Positions 16,049 through 25,142 are shown, counted from the first letter of the stretch. The stretch is DNA of 32,736 bases from Chloroflexota bacterium (GCA_013204555.1 JABMNO010000001.1:1-32736), one strand, 5' to 3'. The notes: generated by a model not told the origin, from the sequence alone. Numbers and translations: made by a program.

Positions 16049-16597
16049 ATGCGGTATCTGGAAGTCGACCACGAAATAGTTCTGCGCATCCCTCAATTTG
16101 AAGACGCGGAGGAGTATTTCGCGGTCGTTGATTCCAACCGCGAATATCTTCGCCAATGGCTCGGATTTCAACCTGACCACGTTCTGAGCGTCGCATTTAC
16201 CGAACAGATGATTAAGCGATGGCAGAAAGAGGCTGACGAAAGTTCGGCGCTCAAATACGTGATCGAATTTCGAGGATCAATCGTTGGCTACTTGATGATT
16301 GATCGTCTTCAGGGAGACGACAACCTCGCAGAGCTCAGCTACTGGCTTTCAGAGGATATGCAGGGTCGCGGAATAATCACCAGGAGCTGCCGAGTCGCCC
16401 TCCGATCGCTCTTTGAGGACAGGCAAGTGCATCGCGTCGAGATTCGGGCAGAGGCGCCAAACGCAAAAAGTCGAGCGGTGGCTGAACGGCTTGGATTCAC
16501 TCTGGAAGGCTATTTGCGAGAAGGCGGTTTGGTGCATGGCAAGTACTACGATAGAGCCGTGTACTCAATGCTCGTTCACGAATGGTCCAAGGCGTGA
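16049..16597 (+). CDS. GNAT acetyltransferase (RimJ/RimL-like)
   Basis: A 182-residue acetyl-CoA-dependent N-acetyltransferase of the RimJ/RimL or ribosomal-protein-serine type. Blocks seen are the N-terminal REYLRQWLGF segment, IVGYLMIDR, SYWLSEDMQGRGIITRS (the acetyl-CoA pyrophosphate loop Q-G-R-G-I) and VHRVEIRAEAPNAKSRAVAERLGFTLEG. The end, YYDRAVYSMLVHEW, is typical. The substrate is unknown; related proteins modify ribosomal proteins or antibiotics. No Shine-Dalgarno sequence is visible. A -10-like TAGTAT ends only 12 nt before the ATG, so the message may have a very short leader. Confidence 0.9.
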   Translation: MRYLEVDHEIVLRIPQFEDAEEYFAVVDSNREYLRQWLGFQPDHVLSVAFTEQMIKRWQKEADESSALKYVIEFRGSIVGYLMIDRLQGDDNLAELSYWLSEDMQGRGIITRSCRVALRSLFEDRQVHRVEIRAEAPNAKSRAVAERLGFTLEGYLREGGLVHGKYYDRAVYSMLVHEWSKA

Positions 16598-16688
16598 TGT
16601 GATCTCGGCGTGGATCGAAATGATCGCCCAGAATTGTGAAGAGAAGCAGAGGGAAATTTGAGTAGGTTCCTCACGTCAAAGTCAATCC

Positions 16689-17420
16689 ATGAGCGAACAA
16701 ATAATGACTAGACCAATGACAACCCTATTCATGCTCATATCCGTTGACGGGAAAATCTCCACTGGAGATACCGATCTAATGGATGTCGACAATGACTATC
16801 CAACCGTCAAAGGGGTCAAAGAGGGATTACAGCAGTACTACAACATGGAGCAGGAAACAGACCTGTTCTCCCTCAACACAGGACGGGTATTCGCAAAAAT
16901 TGGGGTAAACGAGAAAAAAGACCACCCGGCCAGGTCGCCGGTAAGTTTTGTTGTTATAGATAACCTGCCTCATTTGACCGCGCAGGGTGTGGCTTATTTA
17001 TCAAAAAAAGCTACCAAGCTCATTATCGTGACAACAAATACCTCACATCCTGCCCATACGGCACAAAAACAGGCAAGAAACATTTGCGTCATTCCATACG
17101 GAGACGAAATTGATTTCGCGAACTTATTTCAGGATTTGAAAGAAAAGCACGGCGTGGAGAGACTGACAATTCAATCTGGAGGCACTCTGAACACTACCCT
17201 CGTTAGGAAAGGTTTGGTGGATAGAGTTTTGCTGGTCGTCGCGCCCGCTCTGATAGGTGGCAAAGAAACTCCCACTCTGATGGATGGAATGTCATTGCAT
17301 ACGCCGGAAGAACTATCACATATAAAGGCGTTGGAACTCGTTCAGGCAAAGCCGTTGAAAAACTCATATCTCCTTCTGGAGTACATAATAAAAAACCTGG
17401 ATACTCAGCATTCAACGTGA
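16689..17420 (+). CDS. RibD C-terminal/dihydrofolate-reductase-fold reductase
   Basis: A 243-residue reductase of the RibD-C/DHFR-like fold, the NADPH-dependent domain of riboflavin synthesis. MTTLFMLISVDGKIS is the N-terminal signature, and TIQSGGTLNTTLVRKGLVDRVLLVVAPALIGG is the conserved C-terminal block. No deaminase domain is attached and no riboflavin gene is nearby, so its real substrate is uncertain. It stands out in composition: one line of 60 bases counts 38% GC and another 48%, against clearly higher values around it. It has A-rich lysine and asparagine codons and no visible SD. Horizontal acquisition is likely. Confidence 0.85.
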   Translation: MSEQIMTRPMTTLFMLISVDGKISTGDTDLMDVDNDYPTVKGVKEGLQQYYNMEQETDLFSLNTGRVFAKIGVNEKKDHPARSPVSFVVIDNLPHLTAQGVAYLSKKATKLIIVTTNTSHPAHTAQKQARNICVIPYGDEIDFANLFQDLKEKHGVERLTIQSGGTLNTTLVRKGLVDRVLLVVAPALIGGKETPTLMDGMSLHTPEELSHIKALELVQAKPLKNSYLLLEYIIKNLDTQHST

Positions 17421-17531
17421 CCCCGCTGGCCAAATTCCGACCAACACACAACATGCTTCGTTGACAGCCCGGTGAGCGGCTACCTGGAATTTTCATCAGA
17501 TAGCCGAGATGTCTGAAATTTCTATTGATCC

Positions 17532-17559
17532 AGGGGCGGCAACCGTACATGCAGCCCCT
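17532..17559 (+). terminator. Hairpin between reductase and alaS
   Basis: AGGGGC (17532-17537) pairs with GCCCCT (17554-17559), with an inner GCA/TGC pairing beyond a 1x1 mismatch. It is followed by ATTCTGTTAAA, weakly T-rich. It could end the upstream transcript or belong to the alaS leader. Confidence 0.35.
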
Positions 17560-17630
17560 ATTCTGTTAAACCTCCGCTATCCTTTGACGGCTAATCGAAC
17601 GTTGAGTTGTCTAGATTCCTCGGGAGCACC

Positions 17631-20543
17631 GTGTTGGCCAGGCCAGTTACCAGTGACGAAATCAGAGAAGCGTTTCTTTCGTTCTATGAGCGGAAGGAAC
17701 ATATGCGGCTGCCTTCTTCTTCTTTGATACCTGCCGCCGACCCAACCCTGTTGCTAACGAACTCAGGGATGGCTCAGTTCAAGGCCTACTTCTCTGGCGA
17801 GTCTGAGCCTCCGAGTCCCCGCGTGACCACCTCGCAGAAATGTTTCCGCACAACTGATATCGATGAGGTTGGCGACGATACTCACCTGACGTTCTTTGAG
17901 ATGCTTGGAAACTTTTCTTTTGCTGAGTATTTCAAAAAAGAGGCGTGCGCGTGGGCACTTGAGTTCTGGGTTGATGTTCTTGAGTTCCCCGTTGAACGGC
18001 TATATGCCACTGTGCACGCCACTGACGATGAGGCGGAGCAGATCTGGCTTGATCTGGGTATCCCCATTGAGCGCATATTCCGGTTTGGCGATGAGGACAA
18101 CTGGTGGGGGCCGGCTGGTGATGAGGGTCCATGCGGCCCATCCAGTGAACTGAACTACTTCCACGGGGATCTCTCGTTGGTCCCGTCTCCCGATTCGCCA
18201 GAGTACGGGACCACCTGGGGCCCGAACATCCACGATGACTTCCTGGAGCTATACAACCTCGTATTCACACAGTTCTACCACCACCTGGACGGCACACGCA
18301 CGCTGCTACCCGGCCAGAACATTGACACTGGCATGGGCCTCGAGCGCACGGTCGCGGTTGCCCAGGGCGTGCGGAACACCTACGACACCGACATCATGCG
18401 GCCATACGTCGAGAAGGTGGAGGCGATGGCCGGGGTTGAGTATGGCAGCAGCGCTGCCATCGACCGGGCCATAAGGGTTATCGCTGAGCACAGCCGGTCA
18501 GCTTCGTTCTTGATTGGTGATGGCGTCGTTCCCGAGAACACTGGACGCGGCTACATACTCCGGCGAATCATCAGGCGAGCGATGCGATTCGGCCTGTCGC
18601 TTGGTATCGAAAGCCCGTTTCTGCCTGAGATCGCAGAGACAGCGTCCGAGCATCTGGGGCACGTGTACCCGGAACTGAAGACGAACCTGCCGTTCATCAA
18701 ACAGGTGCTTGCCACAGAAGAGGAAAGCTTCGCAAAGGCCGTTGAGTCTGGTAGCAGGCTGCTGGAAGTATTGATTGAGTCACGGCCTGCGATCAGGGAG
18801 ATGATCAAGGAACTGGGCGATGTATCCGGTCCGGGTGACGCCGCCGATCTACATGCATCGATCGAGTTAGCGTCTGCCATCCTCACCAAATACCGCGGCG
18901 GCGAAACAGCCGAAGTTGCTGGTCTGCTACAGCGAGGGATCGATGCGCATGCCGCAGGGTCGAATGCATCCCCCGCCTCCACAGGCAAGGTATGGGACGA
19001 ATTCCTTGGCGCAGATTGGGCAGGATCAATAACCGGCTATGAAGCTGCATATTTGTATGACACTTTCGGGTTCCCAATTGAGGTCACGCAGGAGATGGCT
19101 CGGGAGGATAACTTCGAGGTCGACCTCGTAGGCTTCAAACGCGAGATGGAACTCCAGCGCAACCGCGGTCGCTCGTCGGCCAAATTCGGTGGAGATACCG
19201 GAGCGCGAAAAATCTACGAGGATCTTGGAATTACCGATACACCGTTTCTTGGCTACGAAAAAGACACTGCAACCCGAGCAGAATCTGAAGTCGTTGGCAT
19301 TATCAAAGGCGGCGTAATAGTCCAGGATGCTACATCGGGTGACGAGATCGAGATCATCTTGAGTCAGACTCCGTTTTACGCCGCACGTGGCGGGCAGATG
19401 GGCGACGCAGGTCACATCTCATCCGACTCTTCGGTAGTCGCCATCAATGACACTCAAAACCCGTTTTCACGTGTGACTGTCCACCACGGAGTAGTCGAGA
19501 GCGGGACGATCAATGTTGGCGACGCTATCACCGCTCAGGTTGACGAGGACCGACGGGAGAAACTGCGCCGCAACCACACGGGAACTCACTTGATTCACGC
19601 CGCGCTTCGACAGGTACTGGGAACCCATGTGCGCCAGGCGGGTTCACTCGTTGCGCCCGACCGGCTCCGGTTCGACTTCACCCATATAGCGCCAATGACC
19701 AGAGGAGAGGTCCTTGAAGTTCAGCGAGTGGTCAACGACCGTATTCGCGGGAATCTGGACGTTGATGTGGAGTGGACCACTTACAGCAAGGCCGTCGCTA
19801 ATGGTGCGCTGGCATTCTTTGGCGACAAGTACGATGAGAGCAGCGTCAGGACGGTATTGATTGACGCCCCATGGAGCTACGAGCTCTGTGGCGGGACTCA
19901 CTGCTCCCGAACTGGTGACATTGGCTCGTTCTTCATCCTGACCGAGCAGGGCATTGGGTCAGGCATACGCCGGATTGAGGCGTTCACGGGAGTGGGCGCT
20001 GAGGATGTGATCTCAGAGCGATTGCACGCGCTGGATGAGATGTCATCGGCGTTCCAGTCGCCAGTCGCGGAGCTGACGGAGCGTATGGAGTCGCTACGAG
20101 CCGAGTCTGAGGCTAGCCGTCGGAAAGTTGCTGAGCTGGAAGCAGCGTTGTTGCGGGCGAGCGTTGGCGGTGGAGCTGAGACAGACGCGCCGGAGGCCTT
20201 TGATCTCAACGGAACGACAATAAATCTACAGGTGAAGAGAGTGGACGCTCCCAATATCGACGCCCTCCGAAAAACAGGCGATTTTCTGCGGGACAAGATG
20301 TCATCTGGAATCGTTGTGCTTGGAAGCGAAATCGATGAGCGCCCAATGGTGATAGCGATGGTCACGAAGGATCTGGTAACGGATGGATTTCACGCTGGAA
20401 ACATCGCCAAGCAGGTTGCGCAGATCATGGGAGGCGGTGGCGGTGGACGGCCAGATACCGCCCAGGCTGGTGGCCGAGACTCCTCCAAACTGGATGAAGC
20501 GTTGGCATCGGTAAAAGAGATCGTCTCAGCAGGGCGCGACTAA
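17631..20543 (+). CDS. alaS: Alanyl-tRNA synthetase
   Basis: A full-length AlaRS charging tRNA-Ala. Class II motif 1 (LLLTNSGMAQFKAYF), motif 2 (QKCFRTTDIDEVGDDTHLTFFEMLGNFSF) and motif 3 (GMGLERTV) are intact. The editing domain keeps both zinc-site halves (HTGTHLIHAAL and CGGTHC), and the C-terminal DHHA1 glycine-rich block (MGGGGGGRPDTAQAGG) is present. An unusual stretch of about 70-90 residues (roughly 382-470 from this start) separates the catalytic and tRNA-recognition parts from the AYLYDTFGFP motif. Several starts are possible: TTG 17607, GTG 17631 or TTG 17634. GGGAG at 17622-17626 favours one of the last two. It heads a same-strand run with ruvX and the aro genes. Confidence 0.95.
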   Translation: MLARPVTSDEIREAFLSFYERKEHMRLPSSSLIPAADPTLLLTNSGMAQFKAYFSGESEPPSPRVTTSQKCFRTTDIDEVGDDTHLTFFEMLGNFSFAEYFKKEACAWALEFWVDVLEFPVERLYATVHATDDEAEQIWLDLGIPIERIFRFGDEDNWWGPAGDEGPCGPSSELNYFHGDLSLVPSPDSPEYGTTWGPNIHDDFLELYNLVFTQFYHHLDGTRTLLPGQNIDTGMGLERTVAVAQGVRNTYDTDIMRPYVEKVEAMAGVEYGSSAAIDRAIRVIAEHSRSASFLIGDGVVPENTGRGYILRRIIRRAMRFGLSLGIESPFLPEIAETASEHLGHVYPELKTNLPFIKQVLATEEESFAKAVESGSRLLEVLIESRPAIREMIKELGDVSGPGDAADLHASIELASAILTKYRGGETAEVAGLLQRGIDAHAAGSNASPASTGKVWDEFLGADWAGSITGYEAAYLYDTFGFPIEVTQEMAREDNFEVDLVGFKREMELQRNRGRSSAKFGGDTGARKIYEDLGITDTPFLGYEKDTATRAESEVVGIIKGGVIVQDATSGDEIEIILSQTPFYAARGGQMGDAGHISSDSSVVAINDTQNPFSRVTVHHGVVESGTINVGDAITAQVDEDRREKLRRNHTGTHLIHAALRQVLGTHVRQAGSLVAPDRLRFDFTHIAPMTRGEVLEVQRVVNDRIRGNLDVDVEWTTYSKAVANGALAFFGDKYDESSVRTVLIDAPWSYELCGGTHCSRTGDIGSFFILTEQGIGSGIRRIEAFTGVGAEDVISERLHALDEMSSAFQSPVAELTERMESLRAESEASRRKVAELEAALLRASVGGGAETDAPEAFDLNGTTINLQVKRVDAPNIDALRKTGDFLRDKMSSGIVVLGSEIDERPMVIAMVTKDLVTDGFHAGNIAKQVAQIMGGGGGGRPDTAQAGGRDSSKLDEALASVKEIVSAGRD

Positions 20544-20570
20544 ATCCAAATGCAAGAGGGCACGCCGGGA

Positions 20571-20987
20571 ATGCCACGGCGAATTCTTGCCCTCGACGTG
20601 GGTGACGCACGGATCGGTCTGGCTGGCTCTGATGAGACCGGCACGCTGGCATCACCGCTACCTGCTGTTACGCGAACTGACCCCGGTGCAGATGTTGAAG
20701 CGATCGCCGAAGCGGCAGCTTCGATTGCAGCAGACCTGATTCTTGCCGGGCTTCCCCGCTCACTTGATGGCAGCATTGGACCACAGGCTCGCAAAGTCCA
20801 GGGCTTCATTCGGATGCTCCGGGACGCGGGATTGACCGTTGAGACCTGGGATGAAAGATTTTCCACTGTCGAAGCGACTCGGAATCTTCAATCGTCCGGA
20901 GCGCAGCCCAGCCGAGACAGGGGAAGACTTGATTCCGCTTCCGCAGCGGTCATACTTCAAGGATATCTTGATGCAAATAGACTTTGA
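20571..20987 (+). CDS. ruvX: Putative pre-16S rRNA nuclease / RuvX (YqgF) protein
   Basis: An RNase H-fold protein of the YqgF family, about 139 residues, the normal length. The first strand carries ILALDVGDARIGLAGSD with the catalytic Asp; LILAGLPRSLDGSIGPQARKV and TWDERFSTVEA follow. The C-terminal RGRLDSASAAVILQGYL holds the last acidic residue. The family processes the 5' end of pre-16S rRNA in E. coli and was earlier proposed as a Holliday junction resolvase. The ATG at 20571 matches the family N-terminus; an in-frame ATG at 20550 would add seven residues. It starts 27 bp after alaS, a common pairing. Confidence 0.92.
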   Translation: MPRRILALDVGDARIGLAGSDETGTLASPLPAVTRTDPGADVEAIAEAAASIAADLILAGLPRSLDGSIGPQARKVQGFIRMLRDAGLTVETWDERFSTVEATRNLQSSGAQPSRDRGRLDSASAAVILQGYLDANRL

Positions 20988-21018
20988 TTTAGGTCGGTAG
21001 GGAGATACAAAATCCAAC

Positions 21019-21864
21019 ATGACTAAGCGCATGGGAATCATTGGTTACCCACTTGGACACACGCTGTCGCCCGTGTTTCATCAGGCAGGCCTGAATGAAA
21101 TCGGTCTGGACTGTGAGTTCCTGGTGTGGCCGACTCCGCCAGAAGAGCTTGAGGCGATGGTTCAGTCACTCCGAGACGTGGATTGCCTTGGCTCCTGCGT
21201 CACGCTGCCTCATAAGCAAGCTGTAATTCCTATGCTGGACAGTATTGCGGACTCAGCTAAAGAGATTGGAGCGGTCAACTGGATCGTAAACGATCAAGGC
21301 AAACTGACTGGCCACAACACCGACGCCCAGGGCTTCTTGCGTGCACTGCGTGAAGAGTTGGATTTTGATCCGAAAGACGCAGACGCGTTGGTGATCGGCG
21401 CTGGTGGCGCGGCGCGGGCGGTGGCATTTGGCCTGAGGAACGCTGGCGTTCAGCGACTTACGATCGCTAATCGGACGCTGGAGACAGCTACGAGTCTTGC
21501 CGAAGACCTGAGGTCGGGAAAATTCAGAGCGTCTGCTATCGAACTCACAAAGGATGCCCTCAGTGACGTGGCGCCGTTCTCAAACCTGATCGTGAACACA
21601 AGTTCAATCGGAATGGCCGGAGGTCCGGCTCCTGATGACTCTCCGATCAGCTCAGATCTGATATCAATCGATACCGCTGTCTATGACATCGTCTATGCCC
21701 CTGCCGAAACACCGTTGTTCAAAGAGACGGAGGCCGCAGGTGCTCGGGCTGCGACGGGTCTCTCAATGCTGGTTTACCAGGGCGCTGAAGGCTTCGAGCT
21801 GTGCACCGGGAAGGCGGCCCCCGCGAGACTGATGCTGGATGCCGCCAGGAAGGCCAGCCGCTGA
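21019..21864 (+). CDS. aroE: Shikimate dehydrogenase
   Basis: A 281-residue AroE, reducing 3-dehydroshikimate to shikimate with NADPH. The substrate site is GYPLGHTLSPVFHQAGLNE (Ser pair region), VTLPHK with the catalytic Lys, and NTDAQGF with the partner Asp. The NADP-binding Rossmann loop is VIGAGGAARAVAFGL, followed by the adenine-phosphate-binding-like NRT. The C-terminal GLSMLVYQGAEGFELCTG is diagnostic. A GGGAGA sequence lies some way upstream of the ATG. It opens the shikimate-pathway group aroE-aroC-aroK-aroB; aroA, aroQ/D and a DAHP synthase are not in the window. Confidence 0.95.
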   Translation: MTKRMGIIGYPLGHTLSPVFHQAGLNEIGLDCEFLVWPTPPEELEAMVQSLRDVDCLGSCVTLPHKQAVIPMLDSIADSAKEIGAVNWIVNDQGKLTGHNTDAQGFLRALREELDFDPKDADALVIGAGGAARAVAFGLRNAGVQRLTIANRTLETATSLAEDLRSGKFRASAIELTKDALSDVAPFSNLIVNTSSIGMAGGPAPDDSPISSDLISIDTAVYDIVYAPAETPLFKETEAAGARAATGLSMLVYQGAEGFELCTGKAAPARLMLDAARKASR

Positions 21865-21881
21865 GACGCCGCCGCGAGTAT

Positions 21882-21899
21882 CAGGCTTGAGTAAGCCTG
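21882..21899 (+). terminator. Hairpin between aroE and aroC
   Basis: CAGGCTT and AAGCCTG form a perfect 7-bp stem with a GAGT loop, 17 bp after aroE. No T-run follows, so it may attenuate or process the message rather than terminate it. The 102-bp gap is the largest within the aro run. Confidence 0.35.
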
Positions 21900-21966
21900 T
21901 GCCCCGGACACTCACATACAATTATCTCGAATAATAAATTTCGATTTGGATGGTTGAAGTCGCCCC

Positions 21967-23139
21967 ATGTTCAGATACCTCACGGCCGGTGAGTCCCACG
22001 GTCCCGGCCTGACAGTCATCGTTGAAGGAATCCCGGCCGGTGTCCTGCTGACCGAGCAGTACATAGCGAGCCAACTTGGCCGACGCCAGCAGGGCTACGG
22101 TCGTGGCGGCAGGATGAAGATAGAGACGGATTACGCTGTGGTTCAGGGCGGTGTTCGTCTGGGTGAGACACTCGGTTCTCCGGTTGCTATGTGGATTGAG
22201 AATAAGGATTTCGCGAACTGGACACAGGCGATGTCACCGGCTCCGCCAGATGGAGAGGTTGATCGCAAAGAGAACACACGCGTCGTGCCCGGCCATGCGG
22301 ACTTTCCCGGTGCATTGAAGTACCTCGCCCATGACATGAGGAACGTTTTGGAACGTTCGAGCGCCAGAGAAACGGCTGCCAGGGTCGCCGCTGGTGCGGT
22401 GGCGATGGCGTTTCTGGATGAGTTCGGAATTGAGATCCACAGTCAGGTAGCGTCCATTGGCAACGTCAATTCAGACGTGAGTCAGGACGCTGATTGGGAC
22501 GCCGTTGAGAACTCTGATGTCAGAAGCGGCGATCCCGATGTGGCGCAGAAGTTCAGGGAAGCGATAGATGAGGCGAAGGCGAATCGCACGACCGTAGGTG
22601 GGGTATTCCAGGTGGTAGCAACCGGAGTTCCGGTTGGTCTTGGCAGTCACATTCAGTGGGATAGGAAGCTGGATGGACGGATTTCGCAGGCGATGATGAG
22701 CATCAACGCCGTGAAGGGCGTAGAGATCGGCCGAGGGTTCGAGAACACCCGGCGGCCTGGTCATGACATTCAGGACATCGTTGTACCCAATCGGGATGAC
22801 TCGCGGAGATTTTCTCGCACCTCCAACGAAGCGGGGGGGATCGAAGGCGGGATGTCCAATGGTGAACCCATAGTCACCTACGTAGCGATCAAGCCGATTG
22901 CGACCATGACGCGGCCGCTGCCATCGGTTGATATCAACACTGGCGAGGTGATTGAAGCGCCGTACCACCGGAGCGACGTATGCCAGGTTCCTCCAGCCTG
23001 TGTGGTTGGAGAGGCGATGATGGCTCTGGTGCTGGCCCATGCAATGCTGGAAAAGTTCGGCGGGGATCACATTCTTGAGGTCAAGCGAAATGTTGCCGGA
23101 TACATCGATTCGCATCGGGAATTCGGTACCTCAGTTTGA
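21967..23139 (+). CDS. aroC: Chorismate synthase
   Basis: A 390-residue AroC, eliminating phosphate from EPSP to give chorismate with reduced FMN as cofactor. The three family signatures are present: GESHGPGLTVIVEGIPAG near the N-terminus, RNVLERSSARETAARVAAGA in the middle and EGGMSNGEPI with the Arg-Thr-Ser-Asn segment before it. The length is normal. The ATG at 21967 starts directly at the conserved MFRYLTAGESHG. Its stop codon overlaps the TTG start of aroK in TTGA, which suggests coupled translation. Confidence 0.96.
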   Translation: MFRYLTAGESHGPGLTVIVEGIPAGVLLTEQYIASQLGRRQQGYGRGGRMKIETDYAVVQGGVRLGETLGSPVAMWIENKDFANWTQAMSPAPPDGEVDRKENTRVVPGHADFPGALKYLAHDMRNVLERSSARETAARVAAGAVAMAFLDEFGIEIHSQVASIGNVNSDVSQDADWDAVENSDVRSGDPDVAQKFREAIDEAKANRTTVGGVFQVVATGVPVGLGSHIQWDRKLDGRISQAMMSINAVKGVEIGRGFENTRRPGHDIQDIVVPNRDDSRRFSRTSNEAGGIEGGMSNGEPIVTYVAIKPIATMTRPLPSVDINTGEVIEAPYHRSDVCQVPPACVVGEAMMALVLAHAMLEKFGGDHILEVKRNVAGYIDSHREFGTSV

Positions 23140-23726
23140 GCACGAGGGTGAGCAAAGATCGTCATGACCTCATCTACCTGATCGGCTTTTCTGGGACTGG
23201 GAAGTCGCATACCGGCCGATTGCTCGCGCAAAAATTGGACTGGGAACTGCTGGATATGGATGAAATGATCACGCAGAAGGCTGGCGCCCCGATCATCGAG
23301 ATATTTGAGTGGGGCGAGAAATATTTTCGGCAGATCGAGCGGGAAGTTCTCGATGAGATCGCTGGACAATCAAAAAAGGTAATCTCTACTGGCGGCGGCG
23401 TGCCGGTCAATGAAGAAAACCGCGCGATATTGAAATCAAGTGGTTACGTTGTTCGCCTGAAGGCATCACCGGAGTCGATCTATCGGCGACTGAGGCGCAG
23501 CTTTCGAAGCAACTCAGGGGATGGCGATCGCGGCCTGATCCGGCCGATGCTCCAACACGAAGATGATGAGGCTCCGCTGGACAAGATCCAGGCCCTACTC
23601 GACCTGCGCGAACCCGCGTACTCAGAGTGCGCCGACGTGACGATTGAGACCGACGGCCTAAACCCCGAACAGGTATCGGAGGGCGTCCTGACGGCCTGGG
23701 AAAACGCCGTAAAGGAGTCAGCATGA
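23136..23726 (+). CDS. aroK: Shikimate kinase
   Basis: A 196-residue P-loop kinase phosphorylating shikimate at O3. Walker A is GFSGTGKSHTG, the shikimate-binding DMDEMI and R of FRQIERE follow, and STGGGVPV is the conserved glycine triplet. The lid region is longer than average (RSFRSNSGDGDRGLIRPML). The start is taken as the TTG at 23136 overlapping the aroC stop; a GTG at 23148 is an alternative without good spacing to an SD. It ends by overlapping the aroB ATG by four bases (ATGA). Confidence 0.93.
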   Translation: MSTRVSKDRHDLIYLIGFSGTGKSHTGRLLAQKLDWELLDMDEMITQKAGAPIIEIFEWGEKYFRQIEREVLDEIAGQSKKVISTGGGVPVNEENRAILKSSGYVVRLKASPESIYRRLRRSFRSNSGDGDRGLIRPMLQHEDDEAPLDKIQALLDLREPAYSECADVTIETDGLNPEQVSEGVLTAWENAVKESA

Positions 23727-24835
23727 CAGCGAAGGCAGACGCCAATCTCGCTGCGGTCGTGGAGACAACCCAGGGCTCGTACCGGGTCGTGGTCGGGCAG
23801 GGCATTGTGGAGTCACTGCCGGAAGAGTTTGAGAAGGCCGGGATATCTGGTCGCGCATTTCTGATAGCTGACGAGGCTCTATTCCCTGTTGCCGTTCGAC
23901 GCGTTCAGGAGACTCTCGAAGCGGCTGGCGTTGTCACGCATGTGATGACATTGCACGCAGGTGAACAAGCGAAAAACCTGGAGACGTTGAGCTATGTCTA
24001 CGATTGGCTTGCCGATCTTCGGGGCGAACGCGGAGACACTCTGATCAGCCTTGGGGGAGGTGTGATGGGTGATCTGGTCGGATTCGCCGCCGCTACATGG
24101 CTGCGTGGAGTGGCGTTTGTTCAGATTCCGACAACTCTCGCCGCCATGGTGGACGCATCGCTCGGCGGCAAGACGGCGATCAATCTACCAACGGGCAAGA
24201 ATCTCGTGGGTGCGTTTCACCAGCCGAGACTTGTGTTGTCCGACCTCGACCTCCTGGCAACCTTGCCAGAACGAGAGTTGCGTTCCGGTTGGGCCGAGGC
24301 GATCAAGCACGGCCTGATTCTTGATAATCAGCTTCTGGAAGATATAGAAGCTAACTCAGATTCGTTGATATCACTGGAAGGCGAGAAGACCGCCGAGATC
24401 ATCCGCAGGTCTGTAGCCATCAAGGCCGACGTCGTTTCAGCCGACGAGTTCGAGAGAGGTGAAACGCGAATTCTCCTGAACTACGGTCACACCATTGGCC
24501 ATGCGATTGAGGCGTCCACGAGCTACGGGACGTTTCTTCACGGAGAGGCCGTTGCAATTGGCATGATGGCTGCAGGAAGGATATCGGTGGAGTTGGGGCT
24601 GATCAGCGAAGAGATTCTCAAGCGTCAGCATGCAACGCTCACACGGTTCGGATTGCCAACCCTTGCGCCAGGGCTCGATACAACGGAGTTGATCGAGCGG
24701 ACGAAAAGCGACAAGAAGAGCCGTGGAGGGGCGGTTCAGTGGGTGTTGCTGGATGGCCCCGGCCACGCCACGATTCGACGCGACGTGCCGGAACAACTTG
24801 TCAGATCAATAGTCGACGATCTGATCGGAGCTTAG
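23723..24835 (+). CDS. aroB: 3-dehydroquinate synthase
   Basis: A 370-residue AroB, converting DAHP to 3-dehydroquinate with NAD and a divalent metal. The NAD site is SLGGGVMGDLVGFAAATWLRGV; IPTTLAAMVDASLGGKTAINLPTGKN follows. Metal ligands are the Glu of WAEAIKHG and the histidines in NYGHTIGHAIE and LHGEAVAIGM. The ATG overlaps the aroK stop and is preceded by a strong AAGGAG. The stop (TAG) overlaps the stop (TAA on the other strand) of the convergent sulfur-carrier gene within TTAG. Confidence 0.96.
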   Translation: MTAKADANLAAVVETTQGSYRVVVGQGIVESLPEEFEKAGISGRAFLIADEALFPVAVRRVQETLEAAGVVTHVMTLHAGEQAKNLETLSYVYDWLADLRGERGDTLISLGGGVMGDLVGFAAATWLRGVAFVQIPTTLAAMVDASLGGKTAINLPTGKNLVGAFHQPRLVLSDLDLLATLPERELRSGWAEAIKHGLILDNQLLEDIEANSDSLISLEGEKTAEIIRRSVAIKADVVSADEFERGETRILLNYGHTIGHAIEASTSYGTFLHGEAVAIGMMAAGRISVELGLISEEILKRQHATLTRFGLPTLAPGLDTTELIERTKSDKKSRGGAVQWVLLDGPGHATIRRDVPEQLVRSIVDDLIGA

Positions 24836-25110
24836 CAGCCGCCAGCCACTGCTGGGACGATGCTGATCTCGTCACCGCTCTTCGTCGCCGTGCCAAGTCC
24901 GTCCATGTAACGGACGTCCTCGCCATTTACATACACGTTGACGAAGTGACGGATCTGTCCGTCTTCTCCGCAGATGCGTTCCTTGATGCCGGGATGAGCG
25001 CTTTCAAGAGCGTCGACGATCCCCTGCAGGTCTGTACCGTCAACATCGACCTTGTCCTGCCCTCCGGTGATCCGGCGGAGAGGGGTAGGTATCCGTACTG
25101 TAATTGCCAA
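24832..25110 (-). CDS. MoaD/ThiS-family sulfur-carrier protein ending GGC
   Basis: A 92-residue ubiquitin-fold protein of the MoaD/ThiS/CysO family. VRIPTPLRRITGG starts the beta-grasp; the family block is VNVYVNGEDVRYMDGLGTATKSGDEISIVPAVAGG. In carriers of this type the terminal Gly-Gly is adenylated by an E1-like enzyme and turned into a thiocarboxylate that donates sulfur. Here one residue follows the diglycine, giving AVAGGC, so an extra Cys would need trimming or a different attachment chemistry. The TTG at 25110 is preferred because TGAGGAAA lies about 7 nt upstream; a GTG at 25140 is possible. It is last in the thrC-NIL-carrier group. No E1 or JAMM protease gene is in the window. Confidence 0.88.
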   Translation of the reverse strand: MAITVRIPTPLRRITGGQDKVDVDGTDLQGIVDALESAHPGIKERICGEDGQIRHFVNVYVNGEDVRYMDGLGTATKSGDEISIVPAVAGGC

Positions 25111-25142
25111 TGTATTTTCCTCAGTAGTTCCTGATCGCACAT

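Noticed and set aside
17607..17630. TTG at 17607 as the alaS start
   Set aside because: There is no SD in front of it, whereas GGGAG lies just before the GTG at 17631 and TTG at 17634; AlaRS N-termini usually begin near the TSDEIREAF motif.
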